The translations under genes were made by a program, and so were the position numbers. Shown here in pieces: positions 37,779 through 46,320 of a DNA stretch of 64,000 nucleotides (within the stretch, counting starts at the first letter, position 1; every line of letters starts with the position of its first letter). Below the pieces are notes generated by a model, which did not search any database, had not been told where the DNA came from, and saw only the letters and a program-made list of their open reading frames with translations. The stretch spans positions 1-64,000 of the forward strand of contig JAFSIQ010000029.1 of assembly GCA_017439675.1 (NCBI GenBank). Direction: 5' to 3'. This DNA is from Lachnospiraceae bacterium. Lineage in GTDB: Bacteria; Bacillota; Clostridia; Lachnospirales; Lachnospiraceae.

Positions 37779-37809
37779 AATACGACACACAAAATGATTC
37801 CCTGTTACA
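37779..37809 (-). promoter_or_regulatory. Possible ECF-type promoter of the sigma operon
   Basis: Read on the minus strand, TGTAAC (37804-37809) and CGTATT (37779-37784) resemble the AAC-type -35 and CGT-type -10 elements of ECF sigma factors. The 19-base spacing is longer than the usual 16-17, so this is tentative. Confidence 0.4.
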
Positions 37810-37849
37810 AATTTTTCGAAATTTCTCAAACATTTCTCAAACAAGCATG

Positions 37850-37910
37850 ACTCCACTTGGCTCATTGTCAACACAAAAGGAGCAAACACTTTACAAAAGT
37901 ATCTGCTCCT
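37850..37910 (-). terminator. Terminator of the REC-ComFB gene with conserved trailer
   Basis: On the minus strand AGGAGCAGATAC pairs imperfectly with GTGTTTGCTCCT (37878-37910), then TTTTGTGTTGACAATGAGCCAAG follows. The TTTTGTGT-NACA-ATGAGCCAAG trailer is shared with the terminators at 17951 and 56226. Confidence 0.75.
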
Positions 37911-37917
37911 CATTCCT

Positions 37918-38565
37918 CTAATTATGATTCGGTCTCTTCTTTACCACCTGCGCACAATATGCTATCTGTGTTAATATCTTCAACTTGGCTTCTCTGGATG
38001 CAACTTTCTCTGCCTTAGTAATAGCCGCTCCTCGTTCGCTAGTAACATACTTAGGCTCCAAATGATTCAGAGTCAAGCTTAACAAATCCCTACGGCAAAT
38101 CGGACAATCACACATCCCCAAGTCTCCAATATATTCATCAATCTCTGCCTGTAGTAAATCTTCCATTACATTGTGAACCTTTCGATTACTACCTACACAT
38201 AACAAATTCTGCACTCTCTTCCCCACAATGTCAAGGTTAAGCGGTTTCCCAATAATATCGTCCGCTCCCATCTTGAATGCGACCCCGATATCTTCTGATT
38301 TCTCTAAGTCAATTATTGTTAACACTGGTATGTTTTTGTGATTGGAATTATTCCCAACCCAATTGAGCAACGCAAATTCCGTCTTTCTTGAGATATCCAA
38401 ATCAACAATAATCAAATCAACACTACCCGCATTATCTTCAAAAAACATCAAACTTTCTTTCCCACTTTGAAGAGACATGCATTCATAATCTTTCTGTAAC
38501 AACGCGGTCAATGTTTCTTGAACTGCTGAATCAACATCCAGAAAAAGTATCGTCTTCTTACTCAT
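37918..38565 (-). CDS. Response regulator receiver fused to a ComFB domain
   Basis: The 215-aa protein has an intact receiver: acidic pair D10/D12, phospho-acceptor Asp55 (LIIVDLD) and Lys107 (GKPL). Residues 128-210 form a ComFB-type domain with the Cys motif CDCPIC (152-157) and LTLNHLEPKYVTS. ComFB domains occur in competence loci and some bind cyclic dinucleotides, so the fusion may join phosphorelay and second-messenger inputs; that is inference. There is no DNA-binding domain and no adjacent kinase. AGGA precedes the ATG at 38565. Confidence 0.8.
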   Translation of the reverse strand: MSKKTILFLDVDSAVQETLTALLQKDYECMSLQSGKESLMFFEDNAGSVDLIIVDLDISRKTEFALLNWVGNNSNHKNIPVLTIIDLEKSEDIGVAFKMGADDIIGKPLNLDIVGKRVQNLLCVGSNRKVHNVMEDLLQAEIDEYIGDLGMCDCPICRRDLLSLTLNHLEPKYVTSERGAAITKAEKVASREAKLKILTQIAYCAQVVKKRPNHN

Positions 38566-38641
38566 CCCAATCCTGTCCCCCTTTGTACATTGTCAGACAA
38601 AAATGTGCTGAAGATTACTCTTTTCTTCACCACATAGGTAT

Positions 38642-38670
38642 ATTCTAAAATATTATACAAAAAATGACAA
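38642..38670 (-). promoter_or_regulatory. Promoter of the REC-ComFB gene
   Basis: TTGTCA (38665-38670) and TAGAAT (38642-38647) on the minus strand are spaced by 17 bases, about 70 bp before the start. Confidence 0.6.
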
Positions 38671-38773
38671 GAATTTTATTCAAATTGTGCAATTATATTA
38701 TCGACACTTCTCAAATTCCAAACTTTTCGATATTTAATTCACCTATCCGACTAACCTTTAAGTCTCTCATTCC

Positions 38774-40771
38774 CTACATATCATAATCCCGCAGCGTAAT
38801 CTTCAACTCTTTCAAACGGTCACGATACTCTGCTGCCATCTCAAAGTTAAGCTCTGCCGCAGCCGTCTCCATCTTTTTAGTATATTTCTTAATCTCTGTC
38901 TGTAATTCCTTCTTGGTCATGGATTCAATATCCTTTTCCCGAAGTTTCGCATTCAATACATCAATATCCTCATCTGTGGATGTGGTGATCAAGTCACGAA
39001 CCGACTTCTGAATCGTAGTCGGAGTGATTCCATGCTCTTTGTTATAAGCATCCTGAATCTCTCGGCGGCGATTGGTTTCATCAATTGCAACTCTCATAGA
39101 CCGGGTAATCTCATCCGCATACATAATAACCCTACCTTCACTATTACGAGCAGCACGACCAATGGTCTGTACAAGGGAAGTTTCCGAGCGCAAGAATCCC
39201 TCCTTGTCTGCATCAAGAATCGCAACCAAGGTAATCTCTGGAATATCTAATCCCTCTCGAAGCAGATTAATCCCCACTAATACATCAAACACACCCATTC
39301 GTAAATCACGTACAATCTCAATTCGCTCTAAAGTATCGATATCCGAGTGTAGGTATTTCACCTTCACTCCTTGGTCACGAAGATAATCGGTCAAATCCTC
39401 CGCCATACGCTTTGTAAGGGTGGTGACCAATACCTTGTGTCCCTTCTCCACCTCCTTATTCACCTCAGAAAGCAAATCGTCCACCTGTCCCTCTACGGGT
39501 TTCACCTCAATCAATGGGTCTAACAAACCGGTTGGACGAATCAACTGTTCTGTCCGCATCAACTCATGCTCCGCCTCATAATCCGACGGTGTTGCCGACA
39601 CAAACATAACCTGGTCTAACTTCTCCTCAAACTCATCAAATCGAAGTGGGCGGTTATCCATCGCAGACGGCAAACGGAATCCAAAATCCACTAGCGTCTG
39701 TTTTCTAGAGCGGTCTCCAGCATACATTCCACGAATCTGCGGAACGGTAATATGGGACTCATCAATTATCATCAAGAAATCATCCTTGAAAAATTCCAAT
39801 AACGTATTCGGTGTAGCACCCGGCTCCAAGCCTGCCAGAGGTCTGGAATAGTTCTCAATACCAGAACAAAAACCTGTCTCTTTCAACATTTCCATATCAA
39901 AATGCGTCCGCTCACTAATGCGCTGTGCCTCAAGAAGCTTATCATTTTCCTTGAAGTAAGAAACCCTCTCTTCTAATTCCTGCTCTATCTCCTCTACGGC
40001 ACGCTCTATCTTATCCTGTGCCACTACATAATGGGACGCAGGAAAGATAAATGCACAGTTAATTCCTCTCTTCACTTCACCGGTCAGTGGGTCAAACTCC
40101 ACCATCCGGTCAATCTCATCTCCAAAGAACTCCACACGAATCGCATCCTCGAAGGTGGATACTGGAAGAATCTCCAACACATCCCCATGCACTCGGAAAG
40201 TTCCTCGCTTGAAATCCATCTCATTGCGTTCATACTGTATATCAATCAAATCCGTAATCAGCTTATCCCATTCGTAAGTAGCACCCACTCGTAAAGTTAA
40301 CATCATCTCCTCATAATCCTCTGGAGAACCAATACCATAAATGCAAGATACAGAGGAAATAACAATAACATCCTTCCGCTCAATCAATGCTGCCGTGGCA
40401 GAATGTCTCAACTTATCAATCTCATCATTCACAGAAGAATCCTTCTCGATGTAAGTATCCGTAGATGGTACATACGCTTCTGGCTGGTAGTAATCGTAAT
40501 AGGAAACGAAATACTCCACCGCATTCTCTGGGAAGAACTCCTTGAACTCACTATAGAGCTGTGCCGCTAACGTCTTATTATGTGCAATAATCAGAGTAGG
40601 CTTATTCAGTTTCTCAATAACATTCGCCATGGTGAACGTCTTACCAGAACCAGTAACACCAAGCAAGGTCTGAAATTGATTCCCCTCTTTAAACCCCCTC
40701 ACTAAATCTTCTATCGCCTGTGGCTGGTCACCAGTTGGCTTAAATTCTGAATGTAATACAAACTTATCCAT
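38774..40771 (-). CDS. uvrB: Excinuclease ABC subunit B
   Basis: The 665-aa helicase-like damage verifier of nucleotide excision repair has Walker A GVTGSGKT, the beta-hairpin region [19 protein letters not shown]-like DESH, the helicase VI motif QTIGRAARN, and the C-terminal UVR motif ([19 protein letters not shown]). GGAG lies six bases from the ATG at 40771. A consensus promoter with an overlapping LexA box makes it a likely SOS gene. uvrA lies 4.3 kb downstream, beyond non-repair genes. Confidence 0.97.
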   Translation of the reverse strand: MDKFVLHSEFKPTGDQPQAIEDLVRGFKEGNQFQTLLGVTGSGKTFTMANVIEKLNKPTLIIAHNKTLAAQLYSEFKEFFPENAVEYFVSYYDYYQPEAYVPSTDTYIEKDSSVNDEIDKLRHSATAALIERKDVIVISSVSCIYGIGSPEDYEEMMLTLRVGATYEWDKLITDLIDIQYERNEMDFKRGTFRVHGDVLEILPVSTFEDAIRVEFFGDEIDRMVEFDPLTGEVKRGINCAFIFPASHYVVAQDKIERAVEEIEQELEERVSYFKENDKLLEAQRISERTHFDMEMLKETGFCSGIENYSRPLAGLEPGATPNTLLEFFKDDFLMIIDESHITVPQIRGMYAGDRSRKQTLVDFGFRLPSAMDNRPLRFDEFEEKLDQVMFVSATPSDYEAEHELMRTEQLIRPTGLLDPLIEVKPVEGQVDDLLSEVNKEVEKGHKVLVTTLTKRMAEDLTDYLRDQGVKVKYLHSDIDTLERIEIVRDLRMGVFDVLVGINLLREGLDIPEITLVAILDADKEGFLRSETSLVQTIGRAARNSEGRVIMYADEITRSMRVAIDETNRRREIQDAYNKEHGITPTTIQKSVRDLITTSTDEDIDVLNAKLREKDIESMTKKELQTEIKKYTKKMETAAAELNFEMAAEYRDRLKELKITLRDYDM

Positions 40772-40857
40772 CTCTTTCTCCACTTCAAATCAAAATTACT
40801 TCTCATAGTATATTCTTATTCAGCATTCCAATTCTCTTAATTCATCGAACAGTAATC

Positions 40858-40871
40858 CGAACACTTGTTCC
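40858..40871. promoter_or_regulatory. LexA (SOS) box of uvrB
   Basis: CGAACACTTGTTCC contains the perfect GAAC-N4-GTTC dyad of Gram-positive LexA sites (CGAACRNRYGTTYC), with one deviation. It lies just downstream of the -10, over the expected transcription start, so bound LexA would block initiation. Confidence 0.8.
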
Positions 40872-40872
40872 A

Positions 40873-40901
40873 AGTATATCACTGTTTATCTTCTCTTTCA
40901 A
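40873..40901 (-). promoter_or_regulatory. uvrB promoter
   Basis: TTGAAA (40896-40901) and TATACT (40873-40878) on the minus strand are spaced by 17 bases. Confidence 0.75.
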
Positions 40902-40922
40902 CTACTTTCAACCGCTTTCAAC
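40895..40922. repeat. Three CTTTCAAC copies at exact 10-bp spacing
   Basis: CTTTCAAC occurs at 40895, 40905 and 40915, i.e. once per helical turn, covering and extending upstream of the uvrB -35. It could be a phased binding site or a small replication-slippage repeat. Confidence 0.55.
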
Positions 40923-40970
40923 CGCAACTATGCGTTGCGCAATTTCCCTATGTTTGTAAATCTCAATACC

Positions 40971-40999
40971 TTGTCATTTCTATATTTGAGTGCTAAAAT
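40971..40999 (+). promoter_or_regulatory. Promoter of the C-type lectin-like gene
   Basis: TTGTCA (40971-40976) and TAAAAT (40994-40999) are spaced by 17 bases, about 50 bp before the start codon. Confidence 0.65.
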
Positions 41000-41051
41000 A
41001 ATCTCTACGTGACAAACATATCAAATATAGTTAATGCAAAGGAGTACACAA

Positions 41052-41774
41052 ATGTTCAAAAAATTCAGTAAACTTATCATTTTTTCGTTGCTAATGGTAT
41101 TCAGCATGAGTATCACATCCAATGCAACTAGTATCAAGGATTCCATCCCGGCAGACGCAGTACGCAATGGTAATCACTATTATTTAATAGTTGAAGAGCG
41201 AGGCATTACCTGGGAAGAGGCAAAAGCCCTGTGTGAAGCACAGAACGGTCACTTAGCAACCATCACATCAAAGAGTGAACAAAAGTTTATTAATAAGCTT
41301 AACAAAAATGAAACCCGTTTGTGGATTGGCGGTTACAGAGATGATAATGGCAAGTGGAAATGGGTCAGTGGTGAAAAGTGGAAATATACCAACTGGGGTG
41401 ACGGTGAACCTAACAACTCAAGCAATGTCGTATCCAACGAAAAATGTGTCGCTGTATGGCCACAACAATGGAACGACATGGCAAACACCAATACTGCCGA
41501 ACAATCCGGCTACATTTGCGAATGGGATTTAGGAACTCCTAAGAAGCCAACCATCACCAAGATTAACAAAAAGAAGAAAACTGTAAAGGGTAAAGCAGAA
41601 GTTGGCACTACCGTTTATGTTAAAATCGGAAAGAAAACATACAGTGCCAAGACTAACAACAAGGGCGTATTTACTGTAAAGTGTAAAACCCTCAAGAAGA
41701 ATGCTATCATCAAGGTATATGTAAAAAATGTAAATGACGGAAAGAGTAGCACCGTCACCAAAAAAGTAAAATAA
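41052..41774 (+). CDS. Secreted C-type lectin-like domain protein
   Basis: The 240-aa protein has a signal peptide (LIIFSLLMVFSMSI, cleavage near SNATS). A C-type lectin fold follows: NHYYLIVEERGITWEEAKALC, HLATITSKSEQ, LWIGGYRDDNGKWKW, EPNN, and WNDMA with the closing GYICEW. The EPN and WND motifs are those used for Ca-dependent sugar binding. The C-terminal 75 residues form a Big_6-like bacterial Ig domain (PTITKINKKKKTVKGKAEVGTTVYV). The ATG at 41052 has AAAGGAG upstream. It is monocistronic. Confidence 0.85.
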   Translation: MFKKFSKLIIFSLLMVFSMSITSNATSIKDSIPADAVRNGNHYYLIVEERGITWEEAKALCEAQNGHLATITSKSEQKFINKLNKNETRLWIGGYRDDNGKWKWVSGEKWKYTNWGDGEPNNSSNVVSNEKCVAVWPQQWNDMANTNTAEQSGYICEWDLGTPKKPTITKINKKKKTVKGKAEVGTTVYVKIGKKTYSAKTNNKGVFTVKCKTLKKNAIIKVYVKNVNDGKSSTVTKKVK

Positions 41775-41825
41775 TTACAATTGAAGTGCTCTTGCGAAAA
41801 TGCTTTTGCACTCCATCACACCAAG

Positions 41826-41865
41826 AAAGACTTTGATATCATCATATCTATCAAGGTCTTTTTTG
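41826..41865 (+). terminator. Terminator of the C-type lectin-like gene
   Basis: AAGACTTTGATA pairs with TATCAAGGTCTT, followed by TTTTG. Confidence 0.85.
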
Positions 41866-41936
41866 TATTTACTCTTTCTTATACCCATACTTCTCCTGTG
41901 AGTTTTTCACATCGCCATCTGTTTACATAATTTTCC

Positions 41937-41965
41937 TTTACGAAACCATTTTTTTGCGTTATAAT
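41937..41965 (+). promoter_or_regulatory. Promoter of the FliM-motif repeat protein gene
   Basis: TTTACG (41937-41942) and TATAAT (41960-41965) are spaced by 17 bases. The leader is about 170 nt long and holds an imperfect inverted repeat (TGTTGTGTT near 42007 and AACACAACA near 42055). Nothing else is evident in 41866-42145. Confidence 0.7.
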
Positions 41966-42145
41966 ATAAGAACTATTCCTTATTCTTAGGGCATTTGTTG
42001 TGTTGTTATCACTTCCAAAGCATCGTTGACATAACACATTTATAAGTCATTCTAACACAACATCTTGTGCAGAAAATAAGATTTTTACAAGGACGACCAC
42101 AATTTACAGAATATACAGGGGCGTTACTAGGCGGAGGTATCACTT

Positions 42146-43717
42146 ATGAACAAACAGGAAAACAAGTTGGCACTTTCGGTGCTAACCACATTAATTTCAG
42201 GAATTGCATTAATTTACACATTAATTATGTATCACAATATCATATTTGCCGTAATGGGCATGAGCTTATTGTTTTTGATATGTGCGTACATTTTAACCCA
42301 GAATATCATTTCCTTTACCCTAGCGAAGAACAAAATGATGAACAGCCAGTTAAAGGATTACATCAATGATATTTCTGAACAACTAGAAAACATGAGCGGT
42401 GCACAATCGCAGCTTGGAAAGGCTACTTTTCTCTACACCAAACAAGCAGCTCAAACCGTTGCCACCTTGGAGAACAATTACATGGAAAGTCAGGAAGCAC
42501 TTTACAAAAACCTCACTTCCATCTCCAACGCCCAGAACAAAGCAACTAAGTTAATGATTAAATATGATCAGAATAATACCACGAAAGTAATTTCCACCAT
42601 TAAGGAATTGAGAAACCAATTAAGCGATACTATGATTCAGGGATTTGACCAGATTCAGCCGAACAACGCAGAGGTAATTGGTGCCCTAGAAGATATTGTA
42701 ACCTATTTGAAATCTCAGCCAAATGTGCCTGACCAGACCTTGAGTTTACAACTTAACAATGTGGCACACGAATTACAGAACATTTCCAATAGCATGCAGC
42801 ATTTCCAAATGCCGGTGCAAAATGTTGTACAGGCTGCTCCGCTTCAGACCGCAACTCCAATTACAGAAACCTCTGCAGCTGAAACCATAGCTCCAACTGC
42901 AGAAACAACCTCGGTTGCAGAAACCGATTCCGTTGCAGATATAGCTACTGCACCGGTTGAAGAAAACATATCAGTTGATACAACTACCTCGGTAGTAGAC
43001 ACAACGCCTACTGTGTCAAATGATGACATCGCTGATTTATTTGCATCCATGGAAGAACCGACAGTTGAAGCAGAGGAAAACACATTAGCTGACGTTGCAG
43101 AACAACCAGCATTGGAAACACTCGTATCGGAAAAACCAGTTGCTGAAGAAGCAACGGTAGCACCAATTTCAGAAGACCCGAACAAGCAGTTATCCGCAGA
43201 TGAAATCGCTGCACTATTTGCCGCTGCAGAACCGACGCCAAAGAAGGAAGCGGAACTGGCACCAAGCGCAGAAGAAACGACCAAAGAAGAACCATTTACC
43301 CCTACCTTTACAGTGGTTGGTAAATCGGATGAATATATGGAAGAGCACAAAGAAGATGTAGTATCTGCTCCAACAATTAGCGATATGAGCGATGACCCGA
43401 ACAAGCAGTTGTCTGCGGACGAAATCGCTGCACTATTCGCTGCTGCAGACCCAGCACCAAAAAAAGCGGAAAAGCCAATTGTGGAAGAAATGAAAACTCC
43501 TACATTAGATGATCCAAACAAGCAACTTTCTGCTGACGAGATTGCAGCATTATTTGCCGCCGCAGAACCGGCTCCAAAGGCAGAGCCTTCCGAAGAGGAA
43601 ATGGCAATGGATGCTGCATTGGCCAATGCACAACCTAGCGTAGCTCCTATTTCAGACGACCCAAATAAGCAATTATCCGCAGATGAGATTGCGGCACTAT
43701 TTGCAAGTCTTGGATAA
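42146..43717 (+). CDS. Membrane-anchored coiled-coil protein with four FliM-like linear motifs
   Basis: The 523-aa protein has two N-terminal transmembrane helices (LALSVLTTLISGIALIYTLI and a second near residues 32-58), a coiled-coil of about 160 residues, and a long acidic Ala/Glu/Thr/Pro-rich tail. The tail carries four near-identical copies of DPNKQLSADEIAALFA starting at residues 344, 417, 456 and 505, the last at the C-terminus, plus a degenerate copy (SNDDIADLFASMEEP, about 291). LSxDEIxALF matches the N-terminal motif with which FliM and FliY bind CheY-P (LSQDEIDALL). GGAGG precedes the ATG. A scaffold for a CheY-like partner is inference. Confidence 0.8.
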   Translation: MNKQENKLALSVLTTLISGIALIYTLIMYHNIIFAVMGMSLLFLICAYILTQNIISFTLAKNKMMNSQLKDYINDISEQLENMSGAQSQLGKATFLYTKQAAQTVATLENNYMESQEALYKNLTSISNAQNKATKLMIKYDQNNTTKVISTIKELRNQLSDTMIQGFDQIQPNNAEVIGALEDIVTYLKSQPNVPDQTLSLQLNNVAHELQNISNSMQHFQMPVQNVVQAAPLQTATPITETSAAETIAPTAETTSVAETDSVADIATAPVEENISVDTTTSVVDTTPTVSNDDIADLFASMEEPTVEAEENTLADVAEQPALETLVSEKPVAEEATVAPISEDPNKQLSADEIAALFAAAEPTPKKEAELAPSAEETTKEEPFTPTFTVVGKSDEYMEEHKEDVVSAPTISDMSDDPNKQLSADEIAALFAAADPAPKKAEKPIVEEMKTPTLDDPNKQLSADEIAALFAAAEPAPKAEPSEEEMAMDAALANAQPSVAPISDDPNKQLSADEIAALFASLG

Positions 43718-43737
43718 TAATTTACTCAATACAAAAA

Positions 43738-43788
43738 CAAAACCCAGTGGTATACGAAATAACTTTCATATATCACTGGGTTTATTTT
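43738..43788 (+). terminator. Terminator between the motif-repeat gene and the convergent secreted protein
   Basis: AAACCCAGTG pairs with CACTGGGTTT, followed by ATTTTC. It lies between convergent genes and may work on both strands. Confidence 0.8.
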
Positions 43789-43825
43789 CGTTTTCTATAT
43801 GCTTAGCTTACAAGTCAAGATATTC

Positions 43826-45103
43826 CTACTTCTTATAGAATATATAACTAGAATAACACCTTGTAGGATAACTCGTTGCACCTGTCACCACAGTTGCCTT
43901 CTCATCCCCATAATTCTGATAGGTATAATCAAACAAGTAATTACCCTCTGCATCCTTATAGATTTTGTTAATCTTACAAAAAGCACCGGTATACTTATTT
44001 TTGTAATACACATATACATGAGTTGGCTTGTACAATGATGTAGACTTGTAACTATAGTTATCATTTGGCCTTTGACGAGTGTACATAGACTTATTCGCAC
44101 CAAATGTTACCTTCTTATTGTTTCCAACAATCTGATACTGCGCTTTACCCTGTGCATCATATGTAATAAGCATAATACTCTGGATTGCATAATTCTTGTC
44201 TGCCATTTTAACCTTCAACTTACCATTCTTACCAGTCAAAAATCTCTTATAGGTACTCGTATCGCTAGTTGAAGTGCTTGTACGCTTCTCTGTAAACACC
44301 TGCTTTGCGCTTCCCAACTGAACAGAGGAAATAACTTTATTGGTCTTAAACACCTTAACCGTCTGGGTTTCGGTTGTCTTAACTATGATTGGCTCGATAT
44401 ACAAATAATCCTTTCCATCTGCACCCTTCTTAATGGTTGCTGGACAATATCCACAGCCTGAGTAGAATGCGTACATTTTACCACTAACTGTGCCTACATA
44501 ATAGGTCTCTGATTCTGAATATCCATCGAACTCTCTTACAAGCTTTGTCTCAACATACTCTTCCCCAGGTACTTCCACATAACTCTTATTACCAGTCTCA
44601 TCTTCCGTTATCTGCATCAGCTTGTAATAATAGGTTCTCACACCGTTAATGCTCTCACTTCGGGAAAGCTCCATTTTGTAATAGTGAGAACCATCAAATG
44701 TATTAGAGTAGTCCACTGTAGTAAACTTATAGGTACCTGTCTTCTGGAATGTAAACACATAATTATATTTGCCTGTATAAGCCAACACATCACTTATAGA
44801 TACGCCTTCTGCATACGCATCACTATCCTTGAAAAACTTTGACTTATAGTAAGAATCATAATACTCATCCCATGAAGTACAATTTGCATGTACCTTCTTC
44901 TTCATTTTAGAAACACTCTTACCATTAATCTTAACATTATCACCAATCACTGTGACAGTTCCGCCCACATAACTTTGATGTTTGGCATCATCTACTTTTT
45001 TTCTGTTGACTGTCATCGCCTCTGCTGTCATACCTGACATCATCATCAAAAATGCCAACGCCAATGAGGCTAACAATGCTTTATATTTCATTAGACTCTT
45101 CAT
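43826..45103 (-). CDS. Secreted protein of unknown function, paralog of the next gene
   Basis: The 425-aa protein has a signal peptide (LLASLALAFLMMMS, cleavage near AEAMTV) and is Tyr/Lys/Ser-rich with no membrane anchor. A CGYC pair occurs in the middle. Its C-terminal third (GKLKVKMADKNYAIQSIMLI to THVYVYYKNKYTGAF) aligns by eye with that of the gene at 45121-46026, sharing the GKLKxxx, Y-x-I-x-x-I and VYYK(N/D)K pattern. AGGGGGT precedes the ATG. It begins 17 bp after its paralog and should be cotranscribed. Confidence 0.75.
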   Translation of the reverse strand: MKSLMKYKALLASLALAFLMMMSGMTAEAMTVNRKKVDDAKHQSYVGGTVTVIGDNVKINGKSVSKMKKKVHANCTSWDEYYDSYYKSKFFKDSDAYAEGVSISDVLAYTGKYNYVFTFQKTGTYKFTTVDYSNTFDGSHYYKMELSRSESINGVRTYYYKLMQITEDETGNKSYVEVPGEEYVETKLVREFDGYSESETYYVGTVSGKMYAFYSGCGYCPATIKKGADGKDYLYIEPIIVKTTETQTVKVFKTNKVISSVQLGSAKQVFTEKRTSTSTSDTSTYKRFLTGKNGKLKVKMADKNYAIQSIMLITYDAQGKAQYQIVGNNKKVTFGANKSMYTRQRPNDNYSYKSTSLYKPTHVYVYYKNKYTGAFCKINKIYKDAEGNYLFDYTYQNYGDEKATVVTGATSYPTRCYSSYIFYKK

Positions 45104-45120
45104 ATATTGTTACCCCCTTC

Positions 45121-46026
45121 TTAATATTGCCACAACGACAAATTGCTATAAGAACTCTTTGTGTAGCTGACAGACTTATCACCTGTAATCTTATTGACTT
45201 CAACACACTTAATTTCCTTACGTCCACGCTTGGTTGTAACAGAATATTTCACTGTATTACCATAGAATTTGTCCTTATAAGAGATATAAATGTATGTATA
45301 TTTCTTCTCTGAACGAGAACCATAACCACTTGCACTCTTTTGTGTATAATAATATGTCTTAGAAAGCGTCACATTACCACCATTCTTTATCTTCTTATAC
45401 ACAAGTTCTCCCTTATCATTGACATATGCTACAATAATCCCCGTAATCTTATACTGGCTATTCGGAGTAATCTTAAGCTTTCCAGAGGTTCCCTTCACCT
45501 TAGTGTTGGTCTTTGATGTTATTTTCTTAACTCCATTCGACATTGTGGTGGAGTTCTCCTTTACCACCTGGTTTCCAAATGTAGCCTTCTTAATAAGTGA
45601 GTCATTTGCAACCACCTGAACGGTCAATTTCTTGGTTGCCTTTACCTTACCGGTAGCATCTGTCACTGTAATAGTAAGCTTATAGGTTCCTGTCTTGGTA
45701 GTATAAAAGCTGATTGTAGAATAGGAATCACTAGCACCATTGATTTGAACATTGGTGACTGCTGCTGTCATTCCATTTTTCTTGTTAATCTTAATCTTCT
45801 TAACAGTATCTCCTTCACCATGCCTTACAGTAATAGTGTTGGTAAGTCCAACTACCACACGCTTCTTTGTACTGCTCTTGTAGTTCTCTTTCACATCATA
45901 GTAACCATCTACATACACTTCACCTGGTACATAGTCAGCCGCATTAACCGTTATTACATTGGCAAACAAAAAGCAAAATGCCAGCACAGTAAATACCGCT
46001 GAAATCATCTGTCTGAATCTCTTCAT
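45121..46026 (-). CDS. Secreted protein with a PKD/Ig-like domain, paralog of the 43826 gene
   Basis: The 301-aa protein has a signal peptide (FTVLAFCFLFANVITV, cleavage near VNAADY). A beta-sandwich segment of the bacterial Ig/PKD type follows (TISFYTTKTGTYKLTITVTDATGKVKATKKLTV). The C-terminal module (SGKLKITPNSQYKITGIIVA to YTYIYISYKDKFYGN) is shared with the gene downstream. GGAGG precedes the ATG, and a consensus promoter lies about 80 bp upstream. Function is unknown. Confidence 0.75.
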   Translation of the reverse strand: MKRFRQMISAVFTVLAFCFLFANVITVNAADYVPGEVYVDGYYDVKENYKSSTKKRVVVGLTNTITVRHGEGDTVKKIKINKKNGMTAAVTNVQINGASDSYSTISFYTTKTGTYKLTITVTDATGKVKATKKLTVQVVANDSLIKKATFGNQVVKENSTTMSNGVKKITSKTNTKVKGTSGKLKITPNSQYKITGIIVAYVNDKGELVYKKIKNGGNVTLSKTYYYTQKSASGYGSRSEKKYTYIYISYKDKFYGNTVKYSVTTKRGRKEIKCVEVNKITGDKSVSYTKSSYSNLSLWQY

Positions 46027-46104
46027 TCATTCATCCTCCTCTTTTTTGATGTATATACTTTGTGATTTCTCTTTAGACTTCACACGTAGTATATCTAATT
46101 TTCA

Positions 46105-46133
46105 ATTATACCCTTTTCCTACCATTTTCTCAA
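46105..46133 (-). promoter_or_regulatory. Promoter of the paralogous secreted protein operon
   Basis: TTGAGA (46128-46133) and TATAAT (46105-46110) on the minus strand are spaced by 17 bases. Confidence 0.7.
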
Positions 46134-46249
46134 GCAAATTAAGGTTGCAATAATCATTTTCTAGGTTACATTTTTCCTAACTTACTACACTTTCACAATC
46201 TTCTCACAAAGATAATTTCCATTTGCCGATTATGAAATTTCTTATAAAG

Positions 46250-46290
46250 CAAAAGGATTTCGACTGCATCAACGCAGACGAAACCCTTTC
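46250..46290 (-). terminator. Terminator of the FN3 protein gene
   Basis: AAAGGgTTTCGtCTGC pairs with GCAGtCGAAAtCCTTT on the minus strand, followed by TGCTTTAT; the stem is long with few mismatches. Confidence 0.8.
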
Positions 46291-46320
46291 ATAATCTTAT
46301 ACTCTATACCGTTATATTAT

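Noticed and set aside
42844-43626. Long open frame on the minus strand opposite the motif-repeat protein
   Set aside because: It is an Ala/Ser-rich mirror of the Glu/Ala-rich coding strand, has no ribosome binding site, and matches no family.
43170-43710. Regular DNA repeats that could suggest a CRISPR array
   Set aside because: The repeats are codon-level copies of the DPNKQLSADEIAALFA motif inside one open frame, with unequal spacing and synonymous changes. No cas genes are present.
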